A stretch of 64,000 nt of DNA, taken from assembly GCF_017433805.1 (NCBI RefSeq), contig NZ_JAFRGN010000029.1, positions 1 to 64,000 on the forward strand, written 5' to 3'. Positions 35,861 through 43,591 of the stretch are shown here, piece after piece. The first letter of the stretch is position 1. Every line of letters begins with the position of its first letter. The notes under the pieces were generated by a model. That model worked only from the letters and a program-made list of their open reading frames with translations. It made no database searches and was not told the origin of the DNA. The DNA is from Butyrivibrio sp. (GTDB taxonomy: Bacteria > Bacillota > Clostridia > Lachnospirales > Lachnospiraceae). Position numbers and translations under genes: made by a program.

Positions 35861-37570
35861 TCAACCGCCCCGTTGGCTTCTGGCCAGCAGGGCGTGTTTA
35901 CTTTCTGCATTTAATCTTGCCGGATGATCTTCAGGCATGCTGGATTTGATAGCTTTGTCACAGCTGTCTGTAAGCTCCTCAAGGTAGATCTGGAGATCGG
36001 CATTTACATCAATATTCTCGTCCATTCCTATGTACAGAATTTCAGGTACAAATCCAAGAGTTGCGGTAGTATACCAGTTTCCATTGAATTTATTTGGATT
36101 TTTGACAATGTTAGTAACAGGGCTGTTTATCTTGTTGGTCAGGATAGCGATTACCAGATTTTTGTCCGGATCGATCATGAGAAGTGTTCCCGTCCAGCCT
36201 TGATGCCCAAAGGTTCGAGTGGAGGATCTGGTGCCAAAGTAGCTGGTTCTCTGTATATCTCCCTGGCGCCACCAGCCAAGGCCCCAATTCATGTAATCTT
36301 CAGACTTAGGTGCTGTAAATTCAGCAATTACTTCCGGTGAAAAGAACTGCAGATCCCCGTAGGTTCCGTCAAGCATCAGGGTTCCGAGCTTGGCCAGATC
36401 TGTTGCGTTTGAAAAGATTCCGGCATGTCCTGAAACACCGCCCATGCAGTAATAGGCCATTTCGTCGTGAACCTCTCCCTGAACAGTATCTGTCCTAATG
36501 CCATCAAAGGTTAAATAGCCATCTCTTGTGTTGCCGTTAAGCTCAGTAGCTGCGCAGTCGTCCTTGGTGAAACCATGATCAAGAGGCGTATATGTAACGT
36601 GTGTAAGTCCCATAGGCTCGCAGAATGTCTCTTTAAGGTAGGTATCAAGATCTTTTCCTGTTTTGGCCTCTACAATCAGGCCAAGGATCATGTAATCAAC
36701 GTCAGAATAAAGAACCTTGGCGCCGGGTTCAAACATTAGTGGAGTCATGCATATGGCTTTAATTGTGGCCTCTTTGGCGTTTTCATCAGCAGATACTGAG
36801 GAAAAAAGAGGATTCTCTATTTCTGGGTCATATTCAAAGGTCTCAGGATTGATCGTAGGATTGTGGTACTTGGGACTTGGTGGAAAGCCACCCTGATGAC
36901 GGAGAAGATGAGCTATGGTAAGCTCTCCTTTCCAATTTTTGATAGTCTCCAAAGGCTCGTGAGATCCATCTGCATAGTCGATGAAGATAGTATCATCAAT
37001 AAATTCCTGTCCCAGATAATCAGAAATCTTGTCATTTATGCTGATCTCGCCATCTGTAACTAGCTTTTGAAGGGCATAGTTAACGCCTATCATCTTGCTG
37101 ACGGATGCTAGATCATACAGAGTATCGGTAGTTACAGGTGCAGAATCAGTCTTACGAGAACCATCCTGATTATAGGAATTAACGTTTCCAAAAGCACCTT
37201 CATAAACAAGTTTATCATCGCGAATTATTGATATCTGTGCGCTTGTAAAGCCATATTCAATATCTGTTGTTATTATATCTTCTATAAGATCAATGCACTC
37301 CTGATGAATTCCGGCTTCTTCAAGAGTTCCGTAAAGAATTACGTCGGCAGAAGCATCGTCTTGTTCTTCTTCAGAATTTATGTCAGCAGTTGAGCTTTCT
37401 GAAACCGCCAGGTCATCTGTACCAGTCTCTATATCTGAAATCATTTCTATGCTAAGAGTTGAAATAGCAGCATCTGAGGCACTTTCAGCTCCGCACCCCA
37501 CAGTAAATCCTATGCTGCAAATAACGCATAGACAGGCAATTATTCGGTTAAAATGTGGATTTTTAGCCAT
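35861..37570 (-). CDS. Beta-lactamase-fold serine hydrolase lipoprotein (class C/esterase type)
   Basis: This 569-residue lipoprotein has a signal peptide ending FTVGC (Cys26), an acidic Ser/Asp/Glu linker to about residue 90, and a beta-lactamase-related domain. Its catalytic SxxK is ASVSKM, the second motif YSDVDY replaces the usual YxN, and the third is FGHQGWTG (HxG). This pattern is found in esterases, D-aminopeptidases and penicillin-binding-like hydrolases, not in true resistance enzymes. I start at 37570, where GGGGA lies upstream on the minus strand and the lipobox falls in place; the longer frame to 37702 has no such site. It acts outside the membrane. It is divergent from nrdG. Confidence 0.85.
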   Translation of the reverse strand: MAKNPHFNRIIACLCVICSIGFTVGCGAESASDAAISTLSIEMISDIETGTDDLAVSESSTADINSEEEQDDASADVILYGTLEEAGIHQECIDLIEDIITTDIEYGFTSAQISIIRDDKLVYEGAFGNVNSYNQDGSRKTDSAPVTTDTLYDLASVSKMIGVNYALQKLVTDGEISINDKISDYLGQEFIDDTIFIDYADGSHEPLETIKNWKGELTIAHLLRHQGGFPPSPKYHNPTINPETFEYDPEIENPLFSSVSADENAKEATIKAICMTPLMFEPGAKVLYSDVDYMILGLIVEAKTGKDLDTYLKETFCEPMGLTHVTYTPLDHGFTKDDCAATELNGNTRDGYLTFDGIRTDTVQGEVHDEMAYYCMGGVSGHAGIFSNATDLAKLGTLMLDGTYGDLQFFSPEVIAEFTAPKSEDYMNWGLGWWRQGDIQRTSYFGTRSSTRTFGHQGWTGTLLMIDPDKNLVIAILTNKINSPVTNIVKNPNKFNGNWYTTATLGFVPEILYIGMDENIDVNADLQIYLEELTDSCDKAIKSSMPEDHPARLNAESKHALLARSQRGG

Positions 37571-37690
37571 TAAATTCCCCCAAAGAATAAACAAAATTTC
37601 TATCAATAATGATAGCACTAAAATGGCATCAATAGTGGTATGATTGTACATGGTGCTTTTGAGTATTGATGTTAAAAGCGGGAGTTTACT

Positions 37691-38380
37691 ATGAAAATTC
37701 ATGGTCTTCAGAAAATGACATTACTTGATTATCCGGGGCATGTAGCATGCACGGTTTTTCTTGGCGGGTGTGATTTCAGGTGCAGATTCTGCCATAATTA
37801 CGAGCTTGTGGATGGAAGCGCTGAGCCTGTAATGGAAGAGGACGAATTATTTGATTTTCTGTCCAAGAGAAGGGGTATTTTGGATGGTGTTTGTGTAACT
37901 GGTGGTGAACCCTGTCTTCGCCCGAATCTTCCCGATTTCATCAGAAAGATCAAGGAAATGGGCTATAAGGTCAAACTCGACACTAATGGTGGTAATCCTG
38001 ACATGGTAAAAGAGCTCATGGATGCAGGTCTTGTAGACTATGTAGCCATGGACATCAAGAATTCACCAGCCAAGTATGCTATGACAGCAGGCCTTGATAA
38101 AGTGGATTTAGAGCGCATTGGCCAGACGGTATCTCTTTTGCTGGAGGGCAGGATAGACTACGAATTTAGGACTACAGTAGTGGAGCAGTTCCATGATGAA
38201 GCTGATTTTGAGGAAATTGGCAAATGGATCTGCGGAACTTCAAAATATTTTTTACAGCAGTATGTTGCCAGAGATACAGTACCAGACTGTTCTTTGGAGG
38301 CACCGAGCCGTGAAACTATAGAAAAATACATTAATATAGTTAGGAGATATGTTCCAACCGCGGAGATAAGGGGAGTTTGA
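37691..38380 (+). CDS. nrdG: Anaerobic ribonucleotide reductase activating protein (radical SAM)
   Basis: NrdG uses a [4Fe-4S] cluster and S-adenosylmethionine to make the glycyl radical of NrdD. This 229-residue protein has the radical-SAM motif CDFRCRFC near 27-34 (CxxxCxxC), VTGGEPC near 71-77 and a KLDTNG strand. It is the longer NrdG2-like form; E. coli NrdG is about 150 residues. GGGAG precedes the ATG. It lies 119 bp before nrdD, with an NrdR-box-like palindrome and a separate promoter in between. Confidence 0.92.
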   Translation: MKIHGLQKMTLLDYPGHVACTVFLGGCDFRCRFCHNYELVDGSAEPVMEEDELFDFLSKRRGILDGVCVTGGEPCLRPNLPDFIRKIKEMGYKVKLDTNGGNPDMVKELMDAGLVDYVAMDIKNSPAKYAMTAGLDKVDLERIGQTVSLLLEGRIDYEFRTTVVEQFHDEADFEEIGKWICGTSKYFLQQYVARDTVPDCSLEAPSRETIEKYINIVRRYVPTAEIRGV

Positions 38381-38384
38381 TCAA

Positions 38385-38402
38385 ACCACAATATATTGTG
38401 GT
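38385..38402 (+). promoter_or_regulatory. NrdR-box-like palindrome upstream of nrdD
   Basis: CCACAATATATTGTGG (38386-38401) matches 14 of 16 positions of the known NrdR-box consensus ACACWATATATWGTGT and is a perfect palindrome extended by one base on each side. It lies 5 bp after the nrdG stop and 25 bp upstream of a -35 TTGACG. A CGGTTTTT run follows, so it might double as a weak terminator of nrdG, but a zero-loop palindrome makes a poor hairpin. A second, well-spaced box is not evident. Confidence 0.72.
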
Positions 38403-38426
38403 CGGTTTTTAGACCATATCTATATG

Positions 38427-38455
38427 TTGACGTAAATCTGTATTAATGTTATCTT
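38427..38455 (+). promoter_or_regulatory. nrdD promoter
   Basis: TTGACG (38427-38432), a 17-bp spacer and TATCTT (38450-38455) form a good sigma-A promoter, 45 bp before the nrdD start codon. Confidence 0.6.
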
Positions 38456-38499
38456 TATCATAGTTAATTTTCTTATGTATTTCTTTATAGGGGGTTCTT

Positions 38500-40896
38500 A
38501 TGTATCAGGTTGTAAAGCGCGATGGCAAGATCGCAGATTTTAACATTTCCAAGATTTCAGCAGCTATAACCAAGGCTTTTGAGGCACTTGAGAAGGACTA
38601 TCATTCAAGTGTTATAGATCTTATTGCCCTTAGAGTCGCTTCTGACTTTGAGAGCAAGGTAGTAGACGGCAAGATCACTGTAGAAGAGATTCAGGACAGC
38701 GTTGAGAAGGTGCTGTCAGAAGCGGGATATACTGATGTTGCCAAGGCTTATATTCTTTATCGTAAGCAGCGTGAGAAGGTTCGTAACGTTAACTCTGCCC
38801 TTGTTAACTATAAGGATATCGTTAACGATTATCTTAAGATCAACGACTGGAGAGTCAAAGAAAACTCTACGGTTACATATTCTATCGGTGGACTTATCCT
38901 GTCCAATTCTGGTGCGATTACAGCTAATTACTGGCTTTCAGAGGTTTATGACGATGAGATAGCATCTGCTCATAGAAGCGCAGCTATCCATATCCATGAC
39001 CTTGCTATGCTCAGCGGCTATTGCGCCGGTTGGAGTCTTAAGCAGCTGATTCAGGAGGGACTTGGCGGAGTTCCAGGTAAGATCACATCTTCACCTGCAT
39101 GCCATCTTTCAACTCTTTGCAATCAGATGGTTAATTTCCTCGGAATTATGCAGAATGAATGGGCTGGAGCACAGGCTTTTTCATCCTTTGATACATATCT
39201 TGCGCCTTTTGTTAAGGTGGACAATCTGTCTCAGGCAGAGGTTAAACAGTGTATTCAGTCATTTGTTTATGGCGTTAATACTCCTAGCAGATGGGGAACA
39301 CAGGCACCATTCTCCAATATCACATTGGATTGGACAGTTCCTAATGACCTCAAGAATCTCAATACTATTGTTGGTGGCAAGGAGCTTGATTTCACTTATG
39401 GCGAATGTCAGCATGAGATGGATATGGTCAACAAGGCATTTATCGAGATCATGATCGAGGGAGATGCCAACGGACGTGGATTCCAGTATCCTATCCCTAC
39501 TTATTCAATAACAAATGATTTTGATTGGAGCGAGACAGAGAACAATAAGCTCCTGTTTGAAATGACTGCTAAATATGGCACACCATATTTTTCTAACTAT
39601 ATTAATTCTGACATGGAGCCAAGTGATGTGCGCTCTATGTGCTGCAGACTTCGTCTGGACCTTAGAGAACTCCGTAAGAAATCCGGTGGCTTCTTCGGAT
39701 CAGGAGAGTCAACAGGTTCTATCGGCGTAGTTACTATCAATATGCCTAGAATTGCTTATCTTGCTAAGGATGAAGCTGATTTCTACAAGAGACTTGATCA
39801 TTTGATGGATATTGCAGCTCGTTCACTCAAGACTAAGAGAACAGTTATAACCAAGCTTCTTGATCAGGGGCTTTACCCATACACCAAGAGATATCTTGGA
39901 ACATTTGCTAATCACTTCTCAACAATCGGCCTTATCGGTATGAATGAAGTTGGTCTTAATGCCAACTGGATAAAGGCTGATATGACTGATGAGCGTACTC
40001 AGGAATTTACCAAGGAAGTTCTTACTCATATGAGAGACAGACTTTCTGATTATCAGGAGAAATATGGAGACCTTTATAACCTTGAGGCTACTCCTGCAGA
40101 GTCTACAACATATCGTTTTGCTAAGCATGATAAGGCTCAGTATCCTGATATTGTTACAGCGAATATGAATGGTACACCATATTACACCAATTCATCACAC
40201 CTGCCAGTAGGCTATACAGAGGATATCTTCTCTGCTCTTGATATTCAGGATGAGCTTCAGACTCTTTATACTTCAGGAACTGTATTCCATGCGTTCCTTG
40301 GAGAAAAGCTTCCTGATTGGCAGGCTGCAGCAAGTCTTGTTCGCAAGATTGCTGAGAATTACAAGCTTCCATACTACACAATGTCTCCTACATACTCAGT
40401 ATGTAAGAACCATGGATATCTTGTAGGAGAACAGGCTGTTTGTCCTCACTGCGGTGAAAAGACAGAAGTATACAGCCGAATTACTGGCTATTATCGTCCT
40501 GTAGCTAACTGGAATGATGGTAAGGCTCAGGAATACAAGGATAGAAAAGTTTACGACATTGGCCATTCAACTCTTAAGAGAAGCGCCAAGAATCCAAGTT
40601 TTGTAGAGGCTGCTGTCAAGAAATCCAATAAGGATGCCAACAGCAATGCATTCAATGTAGATGATGCGATAATGCTGTTCAAGACTCAGACCTGTCCTAA
40701 CTGCAAGATTGCAGGAATGATGCTTGATAAGGCTGGAGTTAATTACAAGGTTCTTGATGCAGATGAGAATCCAGAGCTTGTTGAGAAGTACAATGTAATG
40801 CAGGCGCCAACACTTATTGTACAGAATGAAGAAGGCTTCCAGAAGCTTAATGGCGTATCAGACATCAATGGATGGCTTGGAGAGAGAATTTCATAA
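38500..40896 (+). CDS. nrdD: Anaerobic ribonucleoside-triphosphate reductase with fused glutaredoxin-like domain
   Basis: NrdD makes deoxyribonucleotides without oxygen, an essential step. This 798-residue protein has an N-terminal ATP-cone (about 1-90; VVKRDGKIADFNISKISAAITKAF), the catalytic barrel, a zinc-ribbon (Cys635, Cys648, Cys651) and the glycyl-radical loop RITGYYRP with Gly663. An additional C-terminal domain from about residue 720 contains CPNC (732-735), VMQAPTLIV and a thioredoxin-fold pattern like NrdH/glutaredoxin. Most NrdD proteins end soon after the glycyl radical, so this one carries its own likely reductant. TAGGGGG precedes the ATG. A hairpin follows the stop. Confidence 0.94.
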   Translation: MYQVVKRDGKIADFNISKISAAITKAFEALEKDYHSSVIDLIALRVASDFESKVVDGKITVEEIQDSVEKVLSEAGYTDVAKAYILYRKQREKVRNVNSALVNYKDIVNDYLKINDWRVKENSTVTYSIGGLILSNSGAITANYWLSEVYDDEIASAHRSAAIHIHDLAMLSGYCAGWSLKQLIQEGLGGVPGKITSSPACHLSTLCNQMVNFLGIMQNEWAGAQAFSSFDTYLAPFVKVDNLSQAEVKQCIQSFVYGVNTPSRWGTQAPFSNITLDWTVPNDLKNLNTIVGGKELDFTYGECQHEMDMVNKAFIEIMIEGDANGRGFQYPIPTYSITNDFDWSETENNKLLFEMTAKYGTPYFSNYINSDMEPSDVRSMCCRLRLDLRELRKKSGGFFGSGESTGSIGVVTINMPRIAYLAKDEADFYKRLDHLMDIAARSLKTKRTVITKLLDQGLYPYTKRYLGTFANHFSTIGLIGMNEVGLNANWIKADMTDERTQEFTKEVLTHMRDRLSDYQEKYGDLYNLEATPAESTTYRFAKHDKAQYPDIVTANMNGTPYYTNSSHLPVGYTEDIFSALDIQDELQTLYTSGTVFHAFLGEKLPDWQAAASLVRKIAENYKLPYYTMSPTYSVCKNHGYLVGEQAVCPHCGEKTEVYSRITGYYRPVANWNDGKAQEYKDRKVYDIGHSTLKRSAKNPSFVEAAVKKSNKDANSNAFNVDDAIMLFKTQTCPNCKIAGMMLDKAGVNYKVLDADENPELVEKYNVMQAPTLIVQNEEGFQKLNGVSDINGWLGERIS

Positions 40897-40906
40897 GACT
40901 AATTCA

Positions 40907-40930
40907 GAGCCAGATCGTAAGATCTGGCTC
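40907..40930 (+). terminator. Hairpin after nrdD
   Basis: GAGCCAGATC (40907-40916) pairs perfectly with GATCTGGCTC (40921-40930) around GTAA. No T-tract follows, so it may be a weak terminator or an mRNA-end structure with read-through into the next gene. Confidence 0.55.
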
Positions 40931-40951
40931 ATTAATGGGGAGAGAACCGGT

Positions 40952-41461
40952 ATGAGAAACATAGACAAAAGCGTTTTTATAGCACCAGGAGCACAGGTTG
41001 TTGGTGATGTATCCATAGGTAGTGACAGCGGAGTATGGTATAACGCTGTAATAAGAGGCGATTCCAAGGAAATTCAGATTGGAAAGCGTACTAATATTCA
41101 GGATCTGGCAGTTCTTCATGTAGACAAGGAATATAAGCTGACTGTTGGCGATAATGTAACTATAGGCCATAGTGCTGTAGTGCATGGATGTACTGTAGGA
41201 AATAACGTTCTTGTAGGAATGGGAGCAATCATTATGAATGGTGCTCAGGTAGGCAACAACTGTATTGTTGGAGCTGGAGCACTCGTCACAGAGAATACCG
41301 TAATTCCAGACGGAATGATAGCTTATGGTAATCCAGCTAAGGTTATCAGACCAGTAGAAAATCAGGACAAGCTTAGAATCATGGAAAATGCTGATATTTA
41401 TGTTCAGCATGCAACTGAAGCCAAGATGGGGCTTAGACGTCGCAAGGCAATGCCTCTATAA
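40952..41461 (+). CDS. Gamma-class carbonic anhydrase-like hexapeptide protein
   Basis: This 169-residue protein is a left-handed beta-helix made of hexapeptide repeats (for example VTIGHSAVVHGCTVGNNVLVGMGAIIMNGAQVG). It keeps the metal-binding histidines of the gamma-carbonic-anhydrase family in VLHVD, GHSAVVHG and related positions. It probably interconverts CO2 and bicarbonate as a cytoplasmic trimer, though some members have other roles. I start at 40952, behind GGGGAGAG; a longer frame from 40817 lies inside nrdD. It has its own terminator. Confidence 0.86.
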   Translation: MRNIDKSVFIAPGAQVVGDVSIGSDSGVWYNAVIRGDSKEIQIGKRTNIQDLAVLHVDKEYKLTVGDNVTIGHSAVVHGCTVGNNVLVGMGAIIMNGAQVGNNCIVGAGALVTENTVIPDGMIAYGNPAKVIRPVENQDKLRIMENADIYVQHATEAKMGLRRRKAMPL

Positions 41462-41468
41462 AAATAAG

Positions 41469-41503
41469 CAGCTATCCGGTAAATCAACTGGATAGCTGTT
41501 TTT
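41469..41503. terminator. Terminator between carbonic anhydrase and CorA genes
   Basis: CAGCTATCC (41469-41477) pairs with GGATAGCTG (41490-41498), followed by TTTTT. It separates convergent genes. Confidence 0.85.
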
Positions 41504-41510
41504 GGTTTTA

Positions 41511-42428
41511 TCACAATATCTTTTTAATCTTAAAGAATATCAGGCTTCCCACAACGATGAATAAACTCAGAACGATAACAATGGGGTATCCCAGACGGGA
41601 TTCAAGCTCTGGCATGTACTTAAAGTTCATGCCATACCAGCCAACTATTAAAGTCAGAGGCATGAAGATCGTTGTAACCACGGTCAGGACAGTCATAATT
41701 CTGTTCTGACGTACATCAAGCTGTGACTGATAAAGGTCGTTAAGCTGGATGGTATAGTCTCGAAGGTGTGTGGCGGAGTTGTAAAGCCTGTCTACACGGC
41801 TTGAGAACATGTGGAAATATCTAAGGTTTTCTTCCTTGAAGAAGCCATTTTCGTTTTCTTCTAGTTCCTGGCCCAGGTCAAGGAGCTGTTCGTAGTGTAT
41901 ACGCAGATCTCTTATATCGCCTCGGATATCGTTGTTGCGCTCCATGTGGGCTGTCTCTGCGTTTGACATTATCTCTTTTTCCAGACTATCGAGTTCAAGC
42001 TCGTATTTCTGCATGATTCTGAGATCGTTATGAATGATAAGTTCCAGGAAATCGTATAAAAAGCGCTCAAGACATGGCTTTTTCCATTTCTTATAGTGCT
42101 GAATCCTTTTAACAAGCCTCAAAGCTTCATCTCCTTCGTCGATGAAGACAATTCCTGTTTCATCCAAAACAAAAGAAAACTTCTGTGGCTCTGTAGAATG
42201 CGATGACTGTGTAGGAATAAAAAAAGTACCGGTTAATGAATCGTAGTTAACCTCAGCCTTGGTGGTATATATTTCTTCACCGTTTAGGTCAAAATCCATA
42301 CCCATGTCAAAATTCTCATTTTGTGCTGCCCACTGAGCGGGAGTAAGTACTGCTACATATGGCTCAGCTGCGTCGTGGCACTGTTCTGCACTACATTCCT
42401 CCAGGGCGTTTTTTATAAGAAAAAACAT
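41511..42428 (-). CDS. corA: CorA-like magnesium/divalent cation channel
   Basis: This 305-residue protein has the CorA layout: an N-terminal cytoplasmic alpha/beta domain, a long stalk helix and two C-terminal membrane helices. The signature GMN lies at the end of the first (VVTTIFMPLTLIVGWYGMN), followed by a Glu-containing loop MPELES. It would form a pentameric channel for Mg2+ or a related ion. I start it at 42428, where AGGAGG lies 6 bp upstream on the minus strand; the frame to 42449 adds seven residues without a site. Confidence 0.92.
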   Translation of the reverse strand: MFFLIKNALEECSAEQCHDAAEPYVAVLTPAQWAAQNENFDMGMDFDLNGEEIYTTKAEVNYDSLTGTFFIPTQSSHSTEPQKFSFVLDETGIVFIDEGDEALRLVKRIQHYKKWKKPCLERFLYDFLELIIHNDLRIMQKYELELDSLEKEIMSNAETAHMERNNDIRGDIRDLRIHYEQLLDLGQELEENENGFFKEENLRYFHMFSSRVDRLYNSATHLRDYTIQLNDLYQSQLDVRQNRIMTVLTVVTTIFMPLTLIVGWYGMNFKYMPELESRLGYPIVIVLSLFIVVGSLIFFKIKKIL

Positions 42429-42496
42429 GTGAAACCTCCTACCAATCAATACTTACAATGACATAATAACACGGATACAAGGATATCTGCGCTTAT

Positions 42497-42525
42497 TTGC
42501 CATAAATATTTATGGTTCGTATAAT
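42497..42525 (+). promoter_or_regulatory. Strong promoter of the double-glycine mini-protein
   Basis: TTGCCA (42497-42502), a 17-bp spacer and TATAAT (42520-42525) give one of the best sigma-A promoters in the window, about 50 bp before the start codon at 42576. Confidence 0.68.
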
Positions 42526-42575
42526 TAAATAATAGTGTTTTTATGAGGAAAGTATTTAAGAAGGGAGATAAAATC

Positions 42576-42758
42576 ATGAGTTTAGAGGCTAAAAAGGTGC
42601 TCTTGGACAGCGAACTTGAGACTGTTACAGGTGGCGCTCGTAAGATTCAGTTTATGAAGGTTGCATGCACTCACTGTAAAAAGATAATTCGCATCAATGT
42701 AGATGTTTCCGAAGCAAAATGCCCTTTCTGTAAGGAAATCAATACTTTCGCCGGCTAA
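42576..42758 (+). CDS. 60-residue protein with double-glycine leader and two CxxC motifs
   Basis: This 60-residue protein begins MSLEAKKVLLDSELETVTGG. The segment LDSELETVTGG (10-20) looks exactly like the leader of class II bacteriocins and other RiPP precursors, which is cut after the Gly-Gly by a peptidase-containing ABC transporter. The remaining 40 residues carry CTHC (31-34) and CPFC (49-52), a zinc-ribbon spacing, with a basic stretch KKIIRI between. GAAGGGAG lies 8 bp before the ATG; an upstream in-frame ATG at 42543 is less likely. It has a strong promoter and no maturation or export gene nearby. It could be a secreted peptide, or a zinc-ribbon protein with a chance leader resemblance. 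Confidence 0.7.
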   Translation: MSLEAKKVLLDSELETVTGGARKIQFMKVACTHCKKIIRINVDVSEAKCPFCKEINTFAG

Positions 42759-42813
42759 AAATCTTTTTCTAAGCATACCATGCCACTTTATTTCTATATG
42801 AGTTGTTATTTGT

Positions 42814-42860
42814 TATAATAGCAATGTTCTGCGGTTATCGGCAGAAATTATTACATGTTT
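42814..42860 (+). promoter_or_regulatory. pnuC promoter and short structured leader
   Basis: An extended -10, TGTTATAAT (TATAAT at 42814-42819), lies 60 bp before the pnuC start. The leader holds a small stem TTCTGC/GCAGAA around GGTTATCG (about 42828-42847). Short NAD-sensing riboswitches precede pnuC in some Firmicutes, but I cannot match this leader to their consensus by eye. Confidence 0.4.
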
Positions 42861-42879
42861 TAATGGAGTGAGATTTGGT

Positions 42880-43590
42880 ATGGAAAAGGTAAAAGAGGCA
42901 ATTAGAAAAGAGGTTGCTGGCTGGAAAAAGTGGGAAGTTGCCTGGATTGTTCTGGCAACGGCAGTAATTCTGGGACTTTCAATCTATTGGAAGGATTCTC
43001 TTATTGGAATTCTGGCGGCTGTTACAGGTATCTGGTGCGTTATTTTAACTGGAAAAGGTAAGCTTTCAAGCTTTTGGTTTGGAACTATCAATACGATTCT
43101 TTATGCGATCGTAGCCTGGAGAGCGAGATACTGGGGCGAAGTAATGCTCAATCTTTTGTACTACGTTCCTATGAACTTTGTGGGACTCTATATGTGGTCC
43201 AAGAACATGAACAGTGAGACAGAAGAGGTAGTCAAAAAGAGAATGACTCTTAAGGGCAGTCTTATCGCTTATCTTCTTGTTGCAGTTGGAACTGTAGCAT
43301 ACGGATATGTACTTAAGATGATGAATGGCACACTTCCATTTGTTGATGCTATGAGCACAGTATTTTCAATATTTGCTCAGATCCTTTGTGTTAAGAGATA
43401 CATGGAGCAGTGGGTTCTCTGGGTAGTAGTTGATGTTGTTACAGTAATCATGTGGGTTTACGCCTTTGCTACTGGCACAGGAGACATGGCAACAGTTCTT
43501 ATGTGGAGCATTTATCTCATAAATGCCATAATAATGCTGGTAAAATGGATTTCAGATACCAGAGTTAATGCGACAACAAAAGAGGCATAA
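42880..43590 (+). CDS. pnuC: Nicotinamide mononucleotide/riboside transporter PnuC
   Basis: PnuC brings nicotinamide riboside (or NMN-derived riboside) into the cell by facilitated diffusion, driven by later phosphorylation. This 236-residue protein has about seven hydrophobic segments and the family motif FWFGTINTILYAIVAWRARYWGEVMLNLLYYVPMN, including the WGE and NxxYxP elements. I start at ATG 42880 with GGAG upstream; a GTG four codons earlier is possible. The stop is 1 bp before nadR, which encodes the kinase that traps the substrate. Confidence 0.92.
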   Translation: MEKVKEAIRKEVAGWKKWEVAWIVLATAVILGLSIYWKDSLIGILAAVTGIWCVILTGKGKLSSFWFGTINTILYAIVAWRARYWGEVMLNLLYYVPMNFVGLYMWSKNMNSETEEVVKKRMTLKGSLIAYLLVAVGTVAYGYVLKMMNGTLPFVDAMSTVFSIFAQILCVKRYMEQWVLWVVVDVVTVIMWVYAFATGTGDMATVLMWSIYLINAIIMLVKWISDTRVNATTKEA

Positions 43591-43591
43591 T

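Noticed and set aside
35861-37570. Antibiotic-resistance beta-lactamase
   Set aside because: The serine hydrolase is a large lipoprotein with YSD in place of YxN, more like esterase or peptidase relatives of the class C fold.
38403-38430. Second NrdR box at 38413-38428 (ACCATATCTATATGTT)
   Set aside because: Only about 10 of 16 positions match and the 27-bp offset from the first box is not on the same helical face.
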